Origin: Solimonas marina
GTDB lineage: Bacteria > Pseudomonadota > Gammaproteobacteria > Nevskiales > Nevskiaceae
Length of the DNA: 64,000 nucleotides
Assembly: GCF_012241385.1 (NCBI RefSeq)
Contig: NZ_JAAVXB010000003.1
Span: forward strand, 124,001 to 188,000
Reading direction: 5' to 3'
The position numbers were made by a program, and so were the translations under genes. How positions within the stretch are numbered: the stretch's first letter is position 1; the number at the start of each line of letters is the position of its first letter. Below are positions 25,602 to 35,406 of this stretch, piece after piece. The notes under the pieces were generated by a model. It made no database searches and had not been told where the DNA came from. It saw only the letters and a list, made by a program, of their open reading frames with translations.

Positions 25602-26528
25602 ATGCTTCTGAAAATCGCAACGCGTGAGTCACCGCTCGCCCTGTGGCAGGCCGAGCACGTCAAAGCCCGGCTCGAAGCCGCGCATCCGGGCCTCGACGTC
25701 AGTCTGGTGCCGATGACGACCCGCGGCGATCAGCTGCTGTCGAGTCCGCTGGCGGCGGTTGGCGGCAAGGGCCTGTTCGTCAAGGAACTCGAACAGGCGA
25801 TGCTTGAATCGCGTGCCGACATCGCCGTGCACTCGATGAAGGACGTGCCGGCGCAGCAGCCGGACGGGCTGGTGCTGGCGGCGTTCATGACCGGGGAGGA
25901 TCCGCGCGACGCGTTCGTCTCGAATCGCTTTGCCGGACTCGATGCCTTGCCGGACGGCGCCGTGGTCGGCACGTCGAGCCTGCGCCGTCAGGCGCAGCTG
26001 CGCGCGATGCGCCCCGATCTGACGGTGCGCGATCTGCGCGGCAATCTCGGTACACGGCTGCGCAAGCTCGACGAGAACCACTACGACGCGATCCTGCTCG
26101 CGCACGCCGGGCTGGTGCGGCTCGGTCTGGGCGAGCGTATCCGCGAAAGCTTCGATGCGGCGCGCTTCGTGCCGGCCATCGGCCAGGGCATCATCGGCAT
26201 CGAATGCCGTGACGGCGATGCGCGCACGCACGCACTGCTGGCGCCGTTGGCCGACGCCGCTTCGGCGGCGCGCTTGGCCGCAGAGCGCGCGATGAATGCA
26301 CGGCTCGGCGGCGCATGCCAGGTGCCGGTGGCGGGACACGCCTATATCGACGGCACGCGCCTGCGGCTCGACGGCCTGGTCGGCGCCCCGGACGGTTCGC
26401 GGCTGATCCGCGAACAGATCGAGGGGCCGGTGGCCGATGCCGCCGCACTTGGCGACGCGCTGGCGACGCGGCTGTTGGCGCAAGGCGCGCGCGACATCCT
26501 CGCGGCGCTCGGTATCACGGTGACGTGA
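25602..26528 (+). CDS. hemC: Hydroxymethylbilane synthase (porphobilinogen deaminase)
   Basis: 308 residues, full length. [13 protein letters not shown] at the N terminus, [11 protein letters not shown] in the middle, and C239 in [11 protein letters not shown], which carries the dipyrromethane cofactor. It joins four porphobilinogen units into hydroxymethylbilane. ATG 25602 begins the conserved N terminus. The stop overlaps the hemD start by GTGA, so hemC-hemD-hemX-hemY are translationally linked. Confidence 0.96.
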   Translation: MLLKIATRESPLALWQAEHVKARLEAAHPGLDVSLVPMTTRGDQLLSSPLAAVGGKGLFVKELEQAMLESRADIAVHSMKDVPAQQPDGLVLAAFMTGEDPRDAFVSNRFAGLDALPDGAVVGTSSLRRQAQLRAMRPDLTVRDLRGNLGTRLRKLDENHYDAILLAHAGLVRLGLGERIRESFDAARFVPAIGQGIIGIECRDGDARTHALLAPLADAASAARLAAERAMNARLGGACQVPVAGHAYIDGTRLRLDGLVGAPDGSRLIREQIEGPVADAAALGDALATRLLAQGARDILAALGITVT

Positions 26529-27283
26529 GCGCCGACGCCACGCTGCAGGGCGTACGCGTGCTGGTCACGCGGCCAGCGGCGCAGGCGGCCTCGCTGACCC
26601 GGCTGCTTGAATCGCGCGGCGCGCAGGCGTTGCCGCTGCCGCTGCAGACGATCGAAGCGGTTCGCCAGCCGGCGGCCGCGGCGCGCGCACTCGAGCAGGC
26701 TGCGGCCGCCGACGCCTGGATCTTCACCAGCGCCAATGCGGTCCAGTTTGCGCAACGCCTGATGCCGGGCGACTGGCCGCCACTCTTCGCGGTCGGCTCG
26801 GCGACCGCCGCGGCCTTGCTTGCGCAGGGGCGCGACGTCGATCTGCCAGACGGCGCCTATTCGAGCGAGGGCCTGCTGGCGCTGCCGGCATTGCAGTCGG
26901 TGCAGGGGCGCCGCTACGCGATCGTGACCGGCGAGGGTGGCCGCGAGCTCCTGGCGTCGGCGCTGCGCGCGCGCGGCGCGCAGGTCGATGTGATTGCGGT
27001 CTACCGGCGCATCGCCCTGCCGTACGCGCCGGCCATGGTCGCGCAGGTGGTCGGTGACGCGGACGCGGCCATCGTCACCAGCGGCGAGGCGCTGACGCGG
27101 CTGGTCGATCTATTGTCGGAAACGCCGGCGCGGGCGACTCTGCAGCGGCTGCCGCTGGTTGTGCCAAGCCAGCGTGTGGTAGAACACGCGCGGCAACTCG
27201 GCTTTCGCACCACGCCGATGGTGCCGGACCAGGTTGCCGATTCCGCTTTTGTCCAATGTCTGGAACAGTGGCACCGATCGTGA
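26525..27283 (+). CDS. hemD: Uroporphyrinogen-III synthase
   Basis: 252 residues starting at GTG 26525, which overlaps the hemC stop. Two alternating HemD domains are visible: [15 protein letters not shown] near the N terminus, [10 protein letters not shown], and [12 protein letters not shown] in the C-terminal half. It closes hydroxymethylbilane with inversion of ring D. HemD proteins conserve little sequence, so position in the hem operon weighs heavily. Confidence 0.9.
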   Translation: MSADATLQGVRVLVTRPAAQAASLTRLLESRGAQALPLPLQTIEAVRQPAAAARALEQAAAADAWIFTSANAVQFAQRLMPGDWPPLFAVGSATAAALLAQGRDVDLPDGAYSSEGLLALPALQSVQGRRYAIVTGEGGRELLASALRARGAQVDVIAVYRRIALPYAPAMVAQVVGDADAAIVTSGEALTRLVDLLSETPARATLQRLPLVVPSQRVVEHARQLGFRTTPMVPDQVADSAFVQCLEQWHRS

Positions 27284-28338
27284 CCGACGAACAATCCGAG
27301 ACCGCCGAATCGCCCGCCGCCGAGCACCCGCCGCACGGTGGTCTGCGCTGGCTGTTCTCGCTGATGCTACTGGCGATCGTCGTCGGTGGCGGCGCCTGGC
27401 TTTATCTGCGCATTTCCGACTACTACCACGGTCAGGCCGACGCGCTGCAGCGCATGACGCACGACCTCAATGCGCTCGAGGTGCAGTCCGACAAGCTCGC
27501 CTCGCAATCGCGCGATCTGCAGGCGACCGAGCAGCGTGATGCGTCCCAGCTCGAGCAGATGGGCAAGCGCATCGACGCGCATGACCAGCTGGTCGGCCAG
27601 CTGCGCGAACAGATTGCCGGCGGCCGCGAGCGCTTCCAGCTGGTCTCGATCGAACAGCTGTTGCTGCTCGCCAATGACCGCTTGCAGTTGGCGCGTGACG
27701 TGCCGGCCGCTGTTTCGGCGATCGACGAAGCCGATTCGCGTCTCGCGGCGCTCAAGGAGCCGCGCCTGCTGCCGGTGCGTCAGGCGCTGGCGCAGGAGAA
27801 GGCCGCACTGCAGGCGGTGCCGTTGCCGGACTACCAAGGCGCAGCGCTGACACTGTCGAGCCTGATCCAGCGCGCGCCGCACCTGCCGCTGCTGGCGCGC
27901 GCACCATCGCGCTTCGAGGCGGTTGCGCAACGCACCGACGTTGCGGCCGATGCGCCGTGGTACGCGCGCGCCGGGGCGTCGATCCGGGAGGCGTTGTCGA
28001 GCATCTTTACCGTGCGCCACGACACCGGCCCGTCGCCACACCTGCTCAGTGCCGAGCAGGAGACCTTGGTCGTGCAGGTGCTGGCACTGAAGCTGGAAGG
28101 CGCCCGTGTCGCCTTGCTGCGCGGCGATACGACCAGCTTCCGCGATCTGTGTGAATCCGCATCGCATTGGCTCGACACCTATTTCCAGGGCGACGATCCC
28201 GGCGTGGCGGCTGCGCACGCCGAGCTTGAACGGTTGCAGCCGCTCGACCTGTCGCCGCCGCTGCCGGACATCAGCCGTAGCCTCGGTCTGCTGCGCGCCT
28301 TCATGAAGCAGCCCGAACCGGCCAGCGCCACGCCATGA
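27280..28338 (+). CDS. hemX: HemX-type membrane protein of the hem operon
   Basis: About 352 residues. One N-terminal membrane segment (WLFSLMLLAIVVGGGAWLYL) after a short cytoplasmic tail, a coiled-coil region (LQRMTHDLNALEVQSDKLASQS) and a periplasmic domain. HemX proteins carry the uroporphyrinogen-III methyltransferase family label by homology but lack the SAM-binding core, so the real role is probably structural for heme synthesis. GTG 27280 overlaps the hemD stop like the previous junction; ATG 27256 is an alternative. Confidence 0.88.
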   Translation: MTDEQSETAESPAAEHPPHGGLRWLFSLMLLAIVVGGGAWLYLRISDYYHGQADALQRMTHDLNALEVQSDKLASQSRDLQATEQRDASQLEQMGKRIDAHDQLVGQLREQIAGGRERFQLVSIEQLLLLANDRLQLARDVPAAVSAIDEADSRLAALKEPRLLPVRQALAQEKAALQAVPLPDYQGAALTLSSLIQRAPHLPLLARAPSRFEAVAQRTDVAADAPWYARAGASIREALSSIFTVRHDTGPSPHLLSAEQETLVVQVLALKLEGARVALLRGDTTSFRDLCESASHWLDTYFQGDDPGVAAAHAELERLQPLDLSPPLPDISRSLGLLRAFMKQPEPASATP

Positions 28339-29519
28339 TCCGGACGCTGATCTTCGCGCTCGTCGTGCTCGCCTGCGGAGCGGCGGCGGCGTTCTATCTG
28401 CGCAGCGAAACCGGCTATGTGCTGATCAGTTTCCATCATTGGGTGGTCGAGACTTCGGTGCTCGGCCTGCTGGTCGGCATCGCCGGTGTGCTGTTTGCCG
28501 CCTGGGTGCTGTTCCGGCTGGTCGTTGCCGGCGTGCGGCTGCCGGTGACGGTGCAGCGCCTGCTGGCGCGGCGCCGTGAGGAAAAAGCGCAACAATCGTT
28601 CGAGGCCGGTTTGCTGCGCCTACTCGAAGGCAACTGGAAGCGTGCCGAGATCGAGTTGGTACGCCGCGCTGCCGATCACCACGCCGGTCACCTGAACTAT
28701 CTGGCCGCGGCACGCGCCGCGCAGCGTCTCGGTGCCGGCGAGCGTCGCGATCACTATCTGCGACTGGCCAGCGAGATCGCGCCGGAGATGGAATTCGCGA
28801 CGCTGTTGACGCAAACCGAGCTGCAGATCGAGCGCGGCGAATTCGCCGCCGCACGCGACACCGCATTGAAGCTGCGTGGCATCAATGCCCGCCATCCGTA
28901 TGCGGCCGAGATGCTCGCGGTCAGCTACGAGGGCTTGTGCTCGTGGGAGTCGCTGCGCCAACTGTTGCTCGAATCCGGCATGCGCGAGCTGCTCAGTGAA
29001 GAGCGCTATCGCGAGCTGCTGACGCATGCGCTCATCGAATGCCTGATCGATGGCCAGCGTCTGGCGCGGCTCGATCGCCTGAAGGTCGTCTGGGACGCAA
29101 CGCCGCGCGACTTTCGCCGTATTCCCGCCGTGCGCAACGAGTATGTGCGCGGTCTGGCGAGGCTGAATGCGCATGCCGAGGCCCTGGCTTTCGCCAGCGA
29201 CGTGCTGAACAAGGATTGGGATGCCGATCTGGCGGCGCTGTACGGCGAGCTGCACGCGGCCGAGCCGCTGACGCAGCTGGCGGCGATCGAAGGCTGGCTC
29301 AAGCAATACGGCGAGCGGCCGGAGCTGCTGATCACTGCCGGCCGGGTCTGTTTGCGCAACAAGCTGTGGGGCAAGGCGCGCAGCTATCTCGATGCGGCCC
29401 TGCGCGTTGCTCCGTCACCAACCGCCTACCTTGAACTGGCGCGTCTGTGCGAGCAGACCCAGAATAGCGAGGAAGCGCAGCGGTTCTACCGGCAGGGCCT
29501 GGAGTTTGCCGTAGCATAA
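28335..29519 (+). CDS. hemY: Heme biosynthesis-associated TPR protein HemY
   Basis: 394 residues: two N-terminal membrane helices (residues 3-21 and about 42-62), then TPR-like helical repeats (for example LLRLLEGNWKRAEIELVRRAADH and YLDAALRVAPSPTAYLELARLCEQ). This is the proteobacterial HemY, not the unrelated protoporphyrinogen oxidase of Bacillus. Its ATGA overlap with hemX completes the hemCDXY operon. Its function in heme metabolism is still unclear in the literature. Confidence 0.9.
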   Translation: MIRTLIFALVVLACGAAAAFYLRSETGYVLISFHHWVVETSVLGLLVGIAGVLFAAWVLFRLVVAGVRLPVTVQRLLARRREEKAQQSFEAGLLRLLEGNWKRAEIELVRRAADHHAGHLNYLAAARAAQRLGAGERRDHYLRLASEIAPEMEFATLLTQTELQIERGEFAAARDTALKLRGINARHPYAAEMLAVSYEGLCSWESLRQLLLESGMRELLSEERYRELLTHALIECLIDGQRLARLDRLKVVWDATPRDFRRIPAVRNEYVRGLARLNAHAEALAFASDVLNKDWDADLAALYGELHAAEPLTQLAAIEGWLKQYGERPELLITAGRVCLRNKLWGKARSYLDAALRVAPSPTAYLELARLCEQTQNSEEAQRFYRQGLEFAVA

Positions 29520-29573
29520 TTTGAACGGCTGGAGAAGATCGGGTCGAATATTTGTCCTGAGGCAGCGCCAGTT

Positions 29574-30464
29574 ATGAAAAATCGGGAGTGCGCTTTGTAT
29601 CGTAACAAGATGCTGGGCTGTAACCTTGCTATCGGACTGCTGATGTTAGGTGTCAGCCTGAGCAGCGATGCGGAATCAGGGACGTTGGGGGCGCAGGATG
29701 TCACGGCGCTATTCGACAATACGGCTACTGAAGATGCACGACAACAGGCGCTACAAGATGCAGAGCAACTTGCCGATAAAAAGGATGCGCAGGCTTTGTA
29801 CCTGCTCGGAACGCTTTACGCTTGGGGCAAGAGAGGGCCAGCAAAGTTGGTCGACGAGGATGACGCTAAGGCGGCGCGCTATCTGAGCAATGCCGTAGTG
29901 GGTGGGCAGCTGGACGCGCTCCCTCGTCTTATAGAGGTGGAACTCAAGCTGGGAGAGCCAAGGGAAGCGGCAGTATGGGCAGTGGTGAATGCTCACTTCA
30001 GCGATCTAAATAGAGATGAAGGTAGTGGCGTGCCAGATGTGGAAGCTGGTCTTGCCGGAAATCTGCTTGAGCGTTGCAAAAAGGCGCTTGGAAGTGCCTA
30101 CGATGAAAAAGCTGTTGCAGGGGATGCCGCTGCAGTCATTAATCAATTTGGGTTAGGGGGGCGTCACACGGCGACGGGAAGCGCCCCCCTGTCGGCTAAG
30201 GACATCCGTGCTGCGCGCTTAGTCCTGTCACAGTGTGCGAAGGCAATTGTTGCCCCCCCAAGTTCGCCCTTATTCTCGGCGCGCCTTGCTTTTATCATCG
30301 ACGAGCGCGGGAGCCTCGTGCGTGTGCTGCTTGTCGATGAGCAGCCGGACAGTGTCCCGATTGAGTCCTCACAGCTCAATAAAATAAAGCCCAAATTTAG
30401 CCCATCATCAACCGGAAGCGGCGACCGCTACCAAATGTTCACTGTTTATCACCTGGATCTCTAA
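29574..30464 (+). CDS. Secreted Sel1/TPR-like orphan protein, low GC
   Basis: 296 residues with an N-terminal hydrophobic segment (LGCNLAIGLLMLGVSLSSDAES) consistent with export, then a short helical-repeat region resembling Sel1 (DAQALYLLGTLYAWGKRGPAKLVDEDDAKAARYLSNAV) and a C-terminal beta-rich part that recalls TonB-type C-terminal domains (RLAFIIDERGSLVRVLLVDEQ). Base composition is visibly lower in G+C than the hem operon before it and codon use is mixed, suggesting later acquisition. ATG 29574 or the ATG at 29610 may be the start. I do not recognise a family or a function. Confidence 0.7.
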   Translation: MKNRECALYRNKMLGCNLAIGLLMLGVSLSSDAESGTLGAQDVTALFDNTATEDARQQALQDAEQLADKKDAQALYLLGTLYAWGKRGPAKLVDEDDAKAARYLSNAVVGGQLDALPRLIEVELKLGEPREAAVWAVVNAHFSDLNRDEGSGVPDVEAGLAGNLLERCKKALGSAYDEKAVAGDAAAVINQFGLGGRHTATGSAPLSAKDIRAARLVLSQCAKAIVAPPSSPLFSARLAFIIDERGSLVRVLLVDEQPDSVPIESSQLNKIKPKFSPSSTGSGDRYQMFTVYHLDL

Positions 30465-30481
30465 TGAAGAGTCGGAGTTGG

Positions 30482-30541
30482 CTGCCCACAACATCAGCTG
30501 GGCAGTAATCGATCCAATATTCGGCTGCGATGACGCAGCCG
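30482..30541. other. Two hairpins in the gap between the orphan gene and the reductase gene
   Basis: CTGCCCA/TGGGCAG (30482-30488, 30499-30505) and CGGCTGCG-ATGA-CGCAGCCG (30522-30541). Convergent genes flank the gap. There is no T run after either stem, so they may be weak terminators or remnants. Confidence 0.4.
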
Positions 30542-30620
30542 CTTGTGATCATCGGTCTTATGTACTCAGGCTAACCCGGTTTGATCAGGGAGGCTTCTTG
30601 CGCTAGCTGTATCTACGCAG

Positions 30621-31640
30621 TTAGCCCAGCGTCGGCCAGGTCTGGAAGGCGTAGTCGAACGAATCGTAATAAAGATGATCGGCGTCGAGTCCGGCGCCGA
30701 GTGCAGCATCCTTGCCGGCCCGCACCATCGCCGGCGGACCCGACAGATAAACCTCGTGCTGCGAGAGGTCGGGGTAGGCGGCCAGGACTGCTTCGTGGAC
30801 GAAGCCGCGGGCGCCGGCCCATTCGGCATCCGGCTCCGACAGCACCGGCGTGTAGCGGAATTCGGGATGGCGCGCCGTCCATTCCTGCAGGCTGGCATCG
30901 AGATAGAGATCGCGCAGGCTGCGCGCGCCCCAGAACAGATGCGCCGGCCGGCCGCTGCCGCGCGCGAGCAGCTCGTTGAGCATCGCGTGAATCGGCGCCG
31001 CGCCAGTGCCGCCAGCGACCATGATGAGCGGGCGCGTCGATTCGTCGCGCAGGTAGAACGCGCCCAGCGGTCCTTCGAGGCGCAGGATCGCGCGGTCCGG
31101 CATTTCGTTGGCGGCCCAGTTCGCAAAGCGGCCGTTCGGCGTGACGCGAATGTGCAGTTCCAGCGTTTCGCCATTCGGCTTGTTGGCGATCGAGAAGCTG
31201 CGTCGCCGGCCGTCGCCGATCAGCAGATCGATGTACTGGCCCGGCAGGTACTGGAAATCGTCGCCGCGTGGCAGCTTCAGCGTCAGCCCGAGGACGTCAT
31301 GTGCGAGCCAGGTCTTGGCTTGCGCGCGAACCGGCAGCTGGCGCGGCCGCATGTTGTCGATCTGCACCGGCTGATGCAGCTCGATCGTCAGGTCGCTCGT
31401 CGGGCGCGCGAGGCACATCAGGATGTAGCCGGCATCACGCTCGGCCGGCGACAGCGACGGTGGTTCGACAGCGTAGTCGATGCTGCCGGCCGACAGGCGC
31501 ACGCGGCACGACGCGCAGCCGCCGGACTGGCAGCCGAACGGCAGCGCCAGGCCGTGACGCAGGCCGGCGGCGAGGATGGTTTCGTCGTCCTCGACGGTGA
31601 AGCGCTGGGGGCGGTCGGACAGGTAGACTTGATGGGTCAT
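30621..31640 (-). CDS. Two-domain ferredoxin-NAD(P)H reductase ([2Fe-2S] N-terminus)
   Basis: 339 residues. N-terminal plant-type [2Fe-2S] ferredoxin domain with cysteines C37, C42, C45 and C76, then an FAD-binding domain (RRRSFSIANKP) and a NAD(P)-binding domain (PLIMVAGGTGAAPIHAML). Closest annotation type is CDP-6-deoxy-delta-3,4-glucoseen reductase-like or phenol hydroxylase P5-like oxygenase reductase. It would pass electrons from NAD(P)H to an unknown oxygenase or radical enzyme; none is adjacent. Its start codon shares two bases with that of the divergent epimerase-like gene, leaving no separate promoter. Confidence 0.85.
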   Translation of the reverse strand: MTHQVYLSDRPQRFTVEDDETILAAGLRHGLALPFGCQSGGCASCRVRLSAGSIDYAVEPPSLSPAERDAGYILMCLARPTSDLTIELHQPVQIDNMRPRQLPVRAQAKTWLAHDVLGLTLKLPRGDDFQYLPGQYIDLLIGDGRRRSFSIANKPNGETLELHIRVTPNGRFANWAANEMPDRAILRLEGPLGAFYLRDESTRPLIMVAGGTGAAPIHAMLNELLARGSGRPAHLFWGARSLRDLYLDASLQEWTARHPEFRYTPVLSEPDAEWAGARGFVHEAVLAAYPDLSQHEVYLSGPPAMVRAGKDAALGAGLDADHLYYDSFDYAFQTWPTLG

Positions 31641-32526
31641 GGGCGCATCGGTTGAAGAACTGCAGGTCGCGTTGCCGCCAGCGGCGTTGATTGCCGGATG
31701 CGGCGACATCGGCCTGCGCGTCGCGCAGCGTTTGCGTGCAATGGGCCGCGAGGTTACGGCAATCGTCCGCAGCCAGCAAAAGAACGTTTCGCTGGCCGCA
31801 GCCGGAATACGCACGCGCTTCGAGGATCTCGATCAGCCGCAGGATGCCGGCGACTGGCCGCTGTTGTTCTGGTTCGCGCCGCCACCGGGCAGCGGCGCGC
31901 AGGACATGCGTCTGCGCGGCTGGCTGGCGGCGCAGCGCGGCCGGATCGCGCGGGTCGTCTACATCTCGACGCCGGCGGTCTACGGCGACTGTGACGGGCG
32001 TTGGGTGGACGAGGATGCGCCGCTGGTACCGCAGAGCGAGCGTGGTCGCCGTCGTCTCGACGCCGAACAGGCGTGGTGTGACTGGCAGGCCGCCGGTGGC
32101 GGCGAGGTGATGACCTTGCGCGTGCCGGGTATCTACGGTCCGGGGCGACTGCCGGTCGAGCGCCTGAAGAAAGGCCTGCCGGTGGTGTGCGACGAACAGT
32201 CCCCCTACACGAACCGCATTCATGCCGACGATCTGGCCGAGGCCGCGCTGCGCGCGGCGGCGTTCGGTCGTGGCGGACGCGCCTACAACGTTTCGGACGG
32301 TACGCCGACGACCATGGCCGATTACTTCCTGCGCAGCGCCGCGCTGCTGGGTTTGCCGGCCCCGCCGCAGTTGCCGCTGGCCGAGGCACGCCATGTGCTG
32401 ACGCCGGCCATGTGGTCGTTCATCGCAGAATCAAAGCGTCTCATTACACTGCGGCTGCGAGACGAACTCGGTTTCGCTCCGCGTTACCCCGATCTGGTGT
32501 CGGGCTTGCCGAGCTGTCTTCCGTGA
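31639..32526 (+). CDS. NAD-dependent epimerase/dehydratase-like (extended SDR) protein
   Basis: 295 residues. Rossmann start [17 protein letters not shown], then [15 protein letters not shown], a [15 protein letters not shown] segment and [16 protein letters not shown]. The classical YxxxK is not evident, so it is an atypical, possibly non-catalytic or dehydratase-type extended SDR of the YbjT/SDR_a5 kind. The only start that keeps the whole Rossmann motif is ATG 31639, whose bases overlap the ATG of the reductase on the other strand; its ribosome site lies inside that gene. Followed by mscL 22 bp later. Substrate unknown. Confidence 0.75.
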   Translation: MGASVEELQVALPPAALIAGCGDIGLRVAQRLRAMGREVTAIVRSQQKNVSLAAAGIRTRFEDLDQPQDAGDWPLLFWFAPPPGSGAQDMRLRGWLAAQRGRIARVVYISTPAVYGDCDGRWVDEDAPLVPQSERGRRRLDAEQAWCDWQAAGGGEVMTLRVPGIYGPGRLPVERLKKGLPVVCDEQSPYTNRIHADDLAEAALRAAAFGRGGRAYNVSDGTPTTMADYFLRSAALLGLPAPPQLPLAEARHVLTPAMWSFIAESKRLITLRLRDELGFAPRYPDLVSGLPSCLP

Positions 32527-32548
32527 AATCACAAATCAGGAGATGTCG

Positions 32549-32974
32549 ATGGGGATGATGAAGGAGTTCAAAGAATTTGCGATGCGGGGTAACGTCATCG
32601 ACCTTGCGGTCGGTGTCGTGATCGGCGGTGCGTTCGGCAAGATCGTGTCGTCGTTCGTCGCCGATCTGATCATGCCGGTGCTGGGTCTGCTGGTGGCCAA
32701 CGTCAACTTCTCCAAGCTGGCGATCACCCTCAAACCGGCAGTCGGCGATACGCCTGCCGTTCTGTTCGCCTACGGCCGCTTTCTGCAGAACGTGCTCGAT
32801 TTCGTCATCGTCGCGTTTGTGATCTTCCTGTTCGTGAAACTGGTCAACAACCTCCGTCGCCGCCGTGAGGCCGAGGTGGCTGCCGCGCCGCCGCCGCCGC
32901 CCCCGCCGCCGCCGGCTCAGGAAGTGCTGCTGGCCGAGATTCGCGACCTGCTCAAGCAGCAGAAGCAGGGCTGA
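32549..32974 (+). CDS. mscL: Large-conductance mechanosensitive channel
   Basis: 141 residues. [30 protein letters not shown] aligns with the start of E. coli MscL, so ATG 32549 is chosen over 32543: AGGAG at 32538-32542 is 6 bp before 32549 but touches 32543. Two membrane helices (M1 about 16-45, M2 about 68-95) and a C-terminal helix. An unusual run of nine prolines lies between M2 and this helix. It opens under hypo-osmotic shock. Its last 23 bp overlap the convergent GDSL hydrolase gene. Confidence 0.95.
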   Translation: MGMMKEFKEFAMRGNVIDLAVGVVIGGAFGKIVSSFVADLIMPVLGLLVANVNFSKLAITLKPAVGDTPAVLFAYGRFLQNVLDFVIVAFVIFLFVKLVNNLRRRREAEVAAAPPPPPPPPPAQEVLLAEIRDLLKQQKQG

Positions 32975-34157
32975 GCGCGGCGCCGGGCGCTTGCGGTTCG
33001 AGTGACTGCAAGCGCTCGGCGACGAGTTCGGCCATGCGCCGATTGCCGGCGTCACCGGGATGCAGATGGTCTCCGGAATCGTAGGGTGGGTACAGCCGCG
33101 TCGGACACTGCGGGTCGAGCAGCGCGGCGTCGAAATCGACGACGGCATCGAACGCACCGCTGGTTCGGATCCAGTCATTGAGCGCGCGGCGCAGGGCATC
33201 GCCTTGCGGGCGGTAATAGCGATCGAACGGCGTGTCCGGCAACGCGCCCTCGAACGGCGTCAGCGTTGCACCGATGACGTGCGCGCCGCGCATGCGCCCG
33301 CGCTCGATCAGCTGCAATAGCCCCGCGCTGAGTGCCGCCAGGGTTGGCGTTGCCTCGTCAGGTGCGAAGGGGTGTCCGGGCCAGGTGATGTCGTTGATGC
33401 CGAGCAGGACGACGATGGCCGTCAGGTTCGGCTGTGCGAGGACATCGCGGTCATAGCGGGCCAGGGCATTGACGCCCATGCGATCACGCAGCAGCCGACC
33501 CCCGGAAATGCCGGCATTGAGCACCGCCCAGGCCGGTGCTTGCAGCTGTTCGGCCAGGGCGTCGGTCCAGCGCCGGTCTTGGTCGATGCTGGCGCCGTTG
33601 CCGTCCGTCGTCGAGTCACCGATCGCCACGATCGTCCGCGTCGCTATCGAGGTTTCGACCTGGACGTCGCGAATGAACAACCAGGCCGACAGCGTCGACG
33701 CCGTATCGAAGTCGGCGCGCACGCTCTGGTCACCCTCGCCGACGTGGGTTGTGCGGCGTGCATCCCAGTGAAAGGTGCTGGGCGCGGTGGCGCGCGGCAG
33801 GTAGAGGCTGACCGCGAGCGTGGCCAGCGGCGGTACTTCCAGTTCGATCGGGTCGCTGAGCAACGGCGCGCCGGGCGGAATCACGGCTTGTGCGTCACTC
33901 CCGAAGTGCAAGGCGCGCAGCGTGCCGGGAACGATCGAGTGGCCGTCGTGCGTCAGGCCAACGCTGGCGCCGCCAATGTGCAGCGGCTGCCGGCCATATT
34001 CGTTCGACAGCGCAATACGCAATCGCCCACCGCCGACGCTGAGCCGCAGGCTCTGACGCAGCGTTTGCCCGAGGAAGTTGAACGGCAAACCGGTCGGCAA
34101 CGGGAAGTCGCCTTGCCACAGCGGCTGCGGACTCGCGGTCCAGCTGGTGATCCACAT
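32952..34157 (-). CDS. SGNH/GDSL-family hydrolase
   Basis: 401 residues without a signal peptide. An N-terminal beta-sandwich-like part of about 150 residues ([17 protein letters not shown]) precedes the SGNH domain: block [12 protein letters not shown] with the nucleophile Ser, LLGINDI for block III, and [20 protein letters not shown] with the catalytic Asp/His. This two-part layout is found in bacterial acylhydrolases/rhamnogalacturonan acetylesterase-like proteins. It should hydrolyse an ester, substrate not readable. It follows the MFS gene by 13 bp on the same strand, so the two may be cotranscribed; its 3' end overlaps mscL. Confidence 0.85.
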   Translation of the reverse strand: MWITSWTASPQPLWQGDFPLPTGLPFNFLGQTLRQSLRLSVGGGRLRIALSNEYGRQPLHIGGASVGLTHDGHSIVPGTLRALHFGSDAQAVIPPGAPLLSDPIELEVPPLATLAVSLYLPRATAPSTFHWDARRTTHVGEGDQSVRADFDTASTLSAWLFIRDVQVETSIATRTIVAIGDSTTDGNGASIDQDRRWTDALAEQLQAPAWAVLNAGISGGRLLRDRMGVNALARYDRDVLAQPNLTAIVVLLGINDITWPGHPFAPDEATPTLAALSAGLLQLIERGRMRGAHVIGATLTPFEGALPDTPFDRYYRPQGDALRRALNDWIRTSGAFDAVVDFDAALLDPQCPTRLYPPYDSGDHLHPGDAGNRRMAELVAERLQSLEPQAPGAALSPASAA

Positions 34158-34170
34158 GATGGGTCTCCGG

Positions 34171-35355
34171 TCAGCCGACCACGCTGTTGGCGGCGACGAT
34201 GTCGCGGCGCTTCGAAGCCAGGCGCAGGCTCAGGACGGCGACGCCCAGGCCAGCCAGCGGCAACAGTGCCGCGACCCAAGGCAACGCAACGAGGCCGCCG
34301 CCGTGTTCGATGACCGCGCCGCCGAGCCAGGCGCCGAAGGCATTGCCGAGGTTGAATGCGGCGATGTTGAAGCTCGACGCCAGGCTTTGGCCGGCACCGT
34401 CGGCCTGTTCGAGCACCCACAGCTGCAACGGCGGCACGGTGGCGAATGCGGTGGCGCCGAGCAGGCCGACAAAGATCAGCATCGCGCCGCGGTGGTGTAC
34501 GGCCAGCCCCATCAGTGCCAGCGTCACGGCCAGCGCCGCGAGGCTCCCGAGCAGGGTAGCGACCAGATGCCGATCGGCGAGTTTGCCGCCGACCAGGTTG
34601 CCGATCACCAGGCCGCCGCCGAACACCAACAGGATCGGCGAGACGGCCCGATCGCTGTACCCGCTGATCTGTGTCAGCAGCGGTGCGATATAGGTGAACA
34701 GCAGGAACGTGCCGCCGAAGCCGAGCACCGTCGTCAGCAGGCCGAGCGCGACCGGGCCGCGTGCCAGAACGCGCAGATCGGCGCGCCAGTCGCCGGCGTC
34801 CGGCGCCGCCGCGTTGGACGGCACCAGCGCGGCGATCACAGCCAGTGCCACCAGACCGATCGCCGACACCGCCCAGAACGTTGCGCGCCAGCCATCGTGC
34901 TGACCGAGCCAGGTGCCGAACGGCACGCCGAGGATGTTGGCGATGGTCAGGCCGGTGAACATCAGGGCCACGGCCGAGGCGCGTTGGTCGGCGCGGACCA
35001 GCGAAGTTGCGACCACCGAGCCGACGCCGAAGAAGGTGCCGTGCGCGAAAGCGGTGACGATGCGCGCCAGCATCAGCAGCGAGTAAGTCGGTGCCAGCGC
35101 ACAGGCAAGATTGCCGATGGTGAAGATCAGCATCAGCAACAGCAGCGCGCGCTTGCGCGGCCAGCGCGCGGTCGCCACCGTCAGCAGCGGCGCGCCGACA
35201 ACGACGCCCAGGGCATAGCCGGTGATCAACAGTCCGGCGCGTGCCACCGAGACGCCGAAATCGTGACCGACGTCGAGCAGCAGGCCCATGATGACGAATT
35301 CCGTGACACCGATGCCGAATGCGCCGACGGCGAGGGCATAAAGGGCGAGAGGCAT
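34171..35355 (-). CDS. MFS transporter, arabinose-efflux/drug-H+ antiporter type
   Basis: 394 residues, 12 membrane segments. MPLALYALAVGAFGIGVTEFVIMGLL at the N terminus and the cytoplasmic loop 2 WPRKRALLLLM follow the AraJ/YdhP group of DHA1 transporters (the canonical GxLaDrxGrkr loop is degenerate). Probably exports sugars or drugs in exchange for protons. ATG 35355 with GGAAG upstream. Divergent from a LysR regulator with paired 15-bp inverted elements between, so expression depends on that regulator. Confidence 0.87.
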   Translation of the reverse strand: MPLALYALAVGAFGIGVTEFVIMGLLLDVGHDFGVSVARAGLLITGYALGVVVGAPLLTVATARWPRKRALLLLMLIFTIGNLACALAPTYSLLMLARIVTAFAHGTFFGVGSVVATSLVRADQRASAVALMFTGLTIANILGVPFGTWLGQHDGWRATFWAVSAIGLVALAVIAALVPSNAAAPDAGDWRADLRVLARGPVALGLLTTVLGFGGTFLLFTYIAPLLTQISGYSDRAVSPILLVFGGGLVIGNLVGGKLADRHLVATLLGSLAALAVTLALMGLAVHHRGAMLIFVGLLGATAFATVPPLQLWVLEQADGAGQSLASSFNIAAFNLGNAFGAWLGGAVIEHGGGLVALPWVAALLPLAGLGVAVLSLRLASKRRDIVAANSVVG

Positions 35356-35406
35356 GGACAGGCTTCCAATCGAAACGGGCGCACAGCATGCCGGCCCGCC
35401 TGACTT

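Noticed and set aside
34078-35403. Plus-strand 441-codon open frame
   Set aside because: Antisense to the MFS transporter; Gln/His/Arg-rich shadow.
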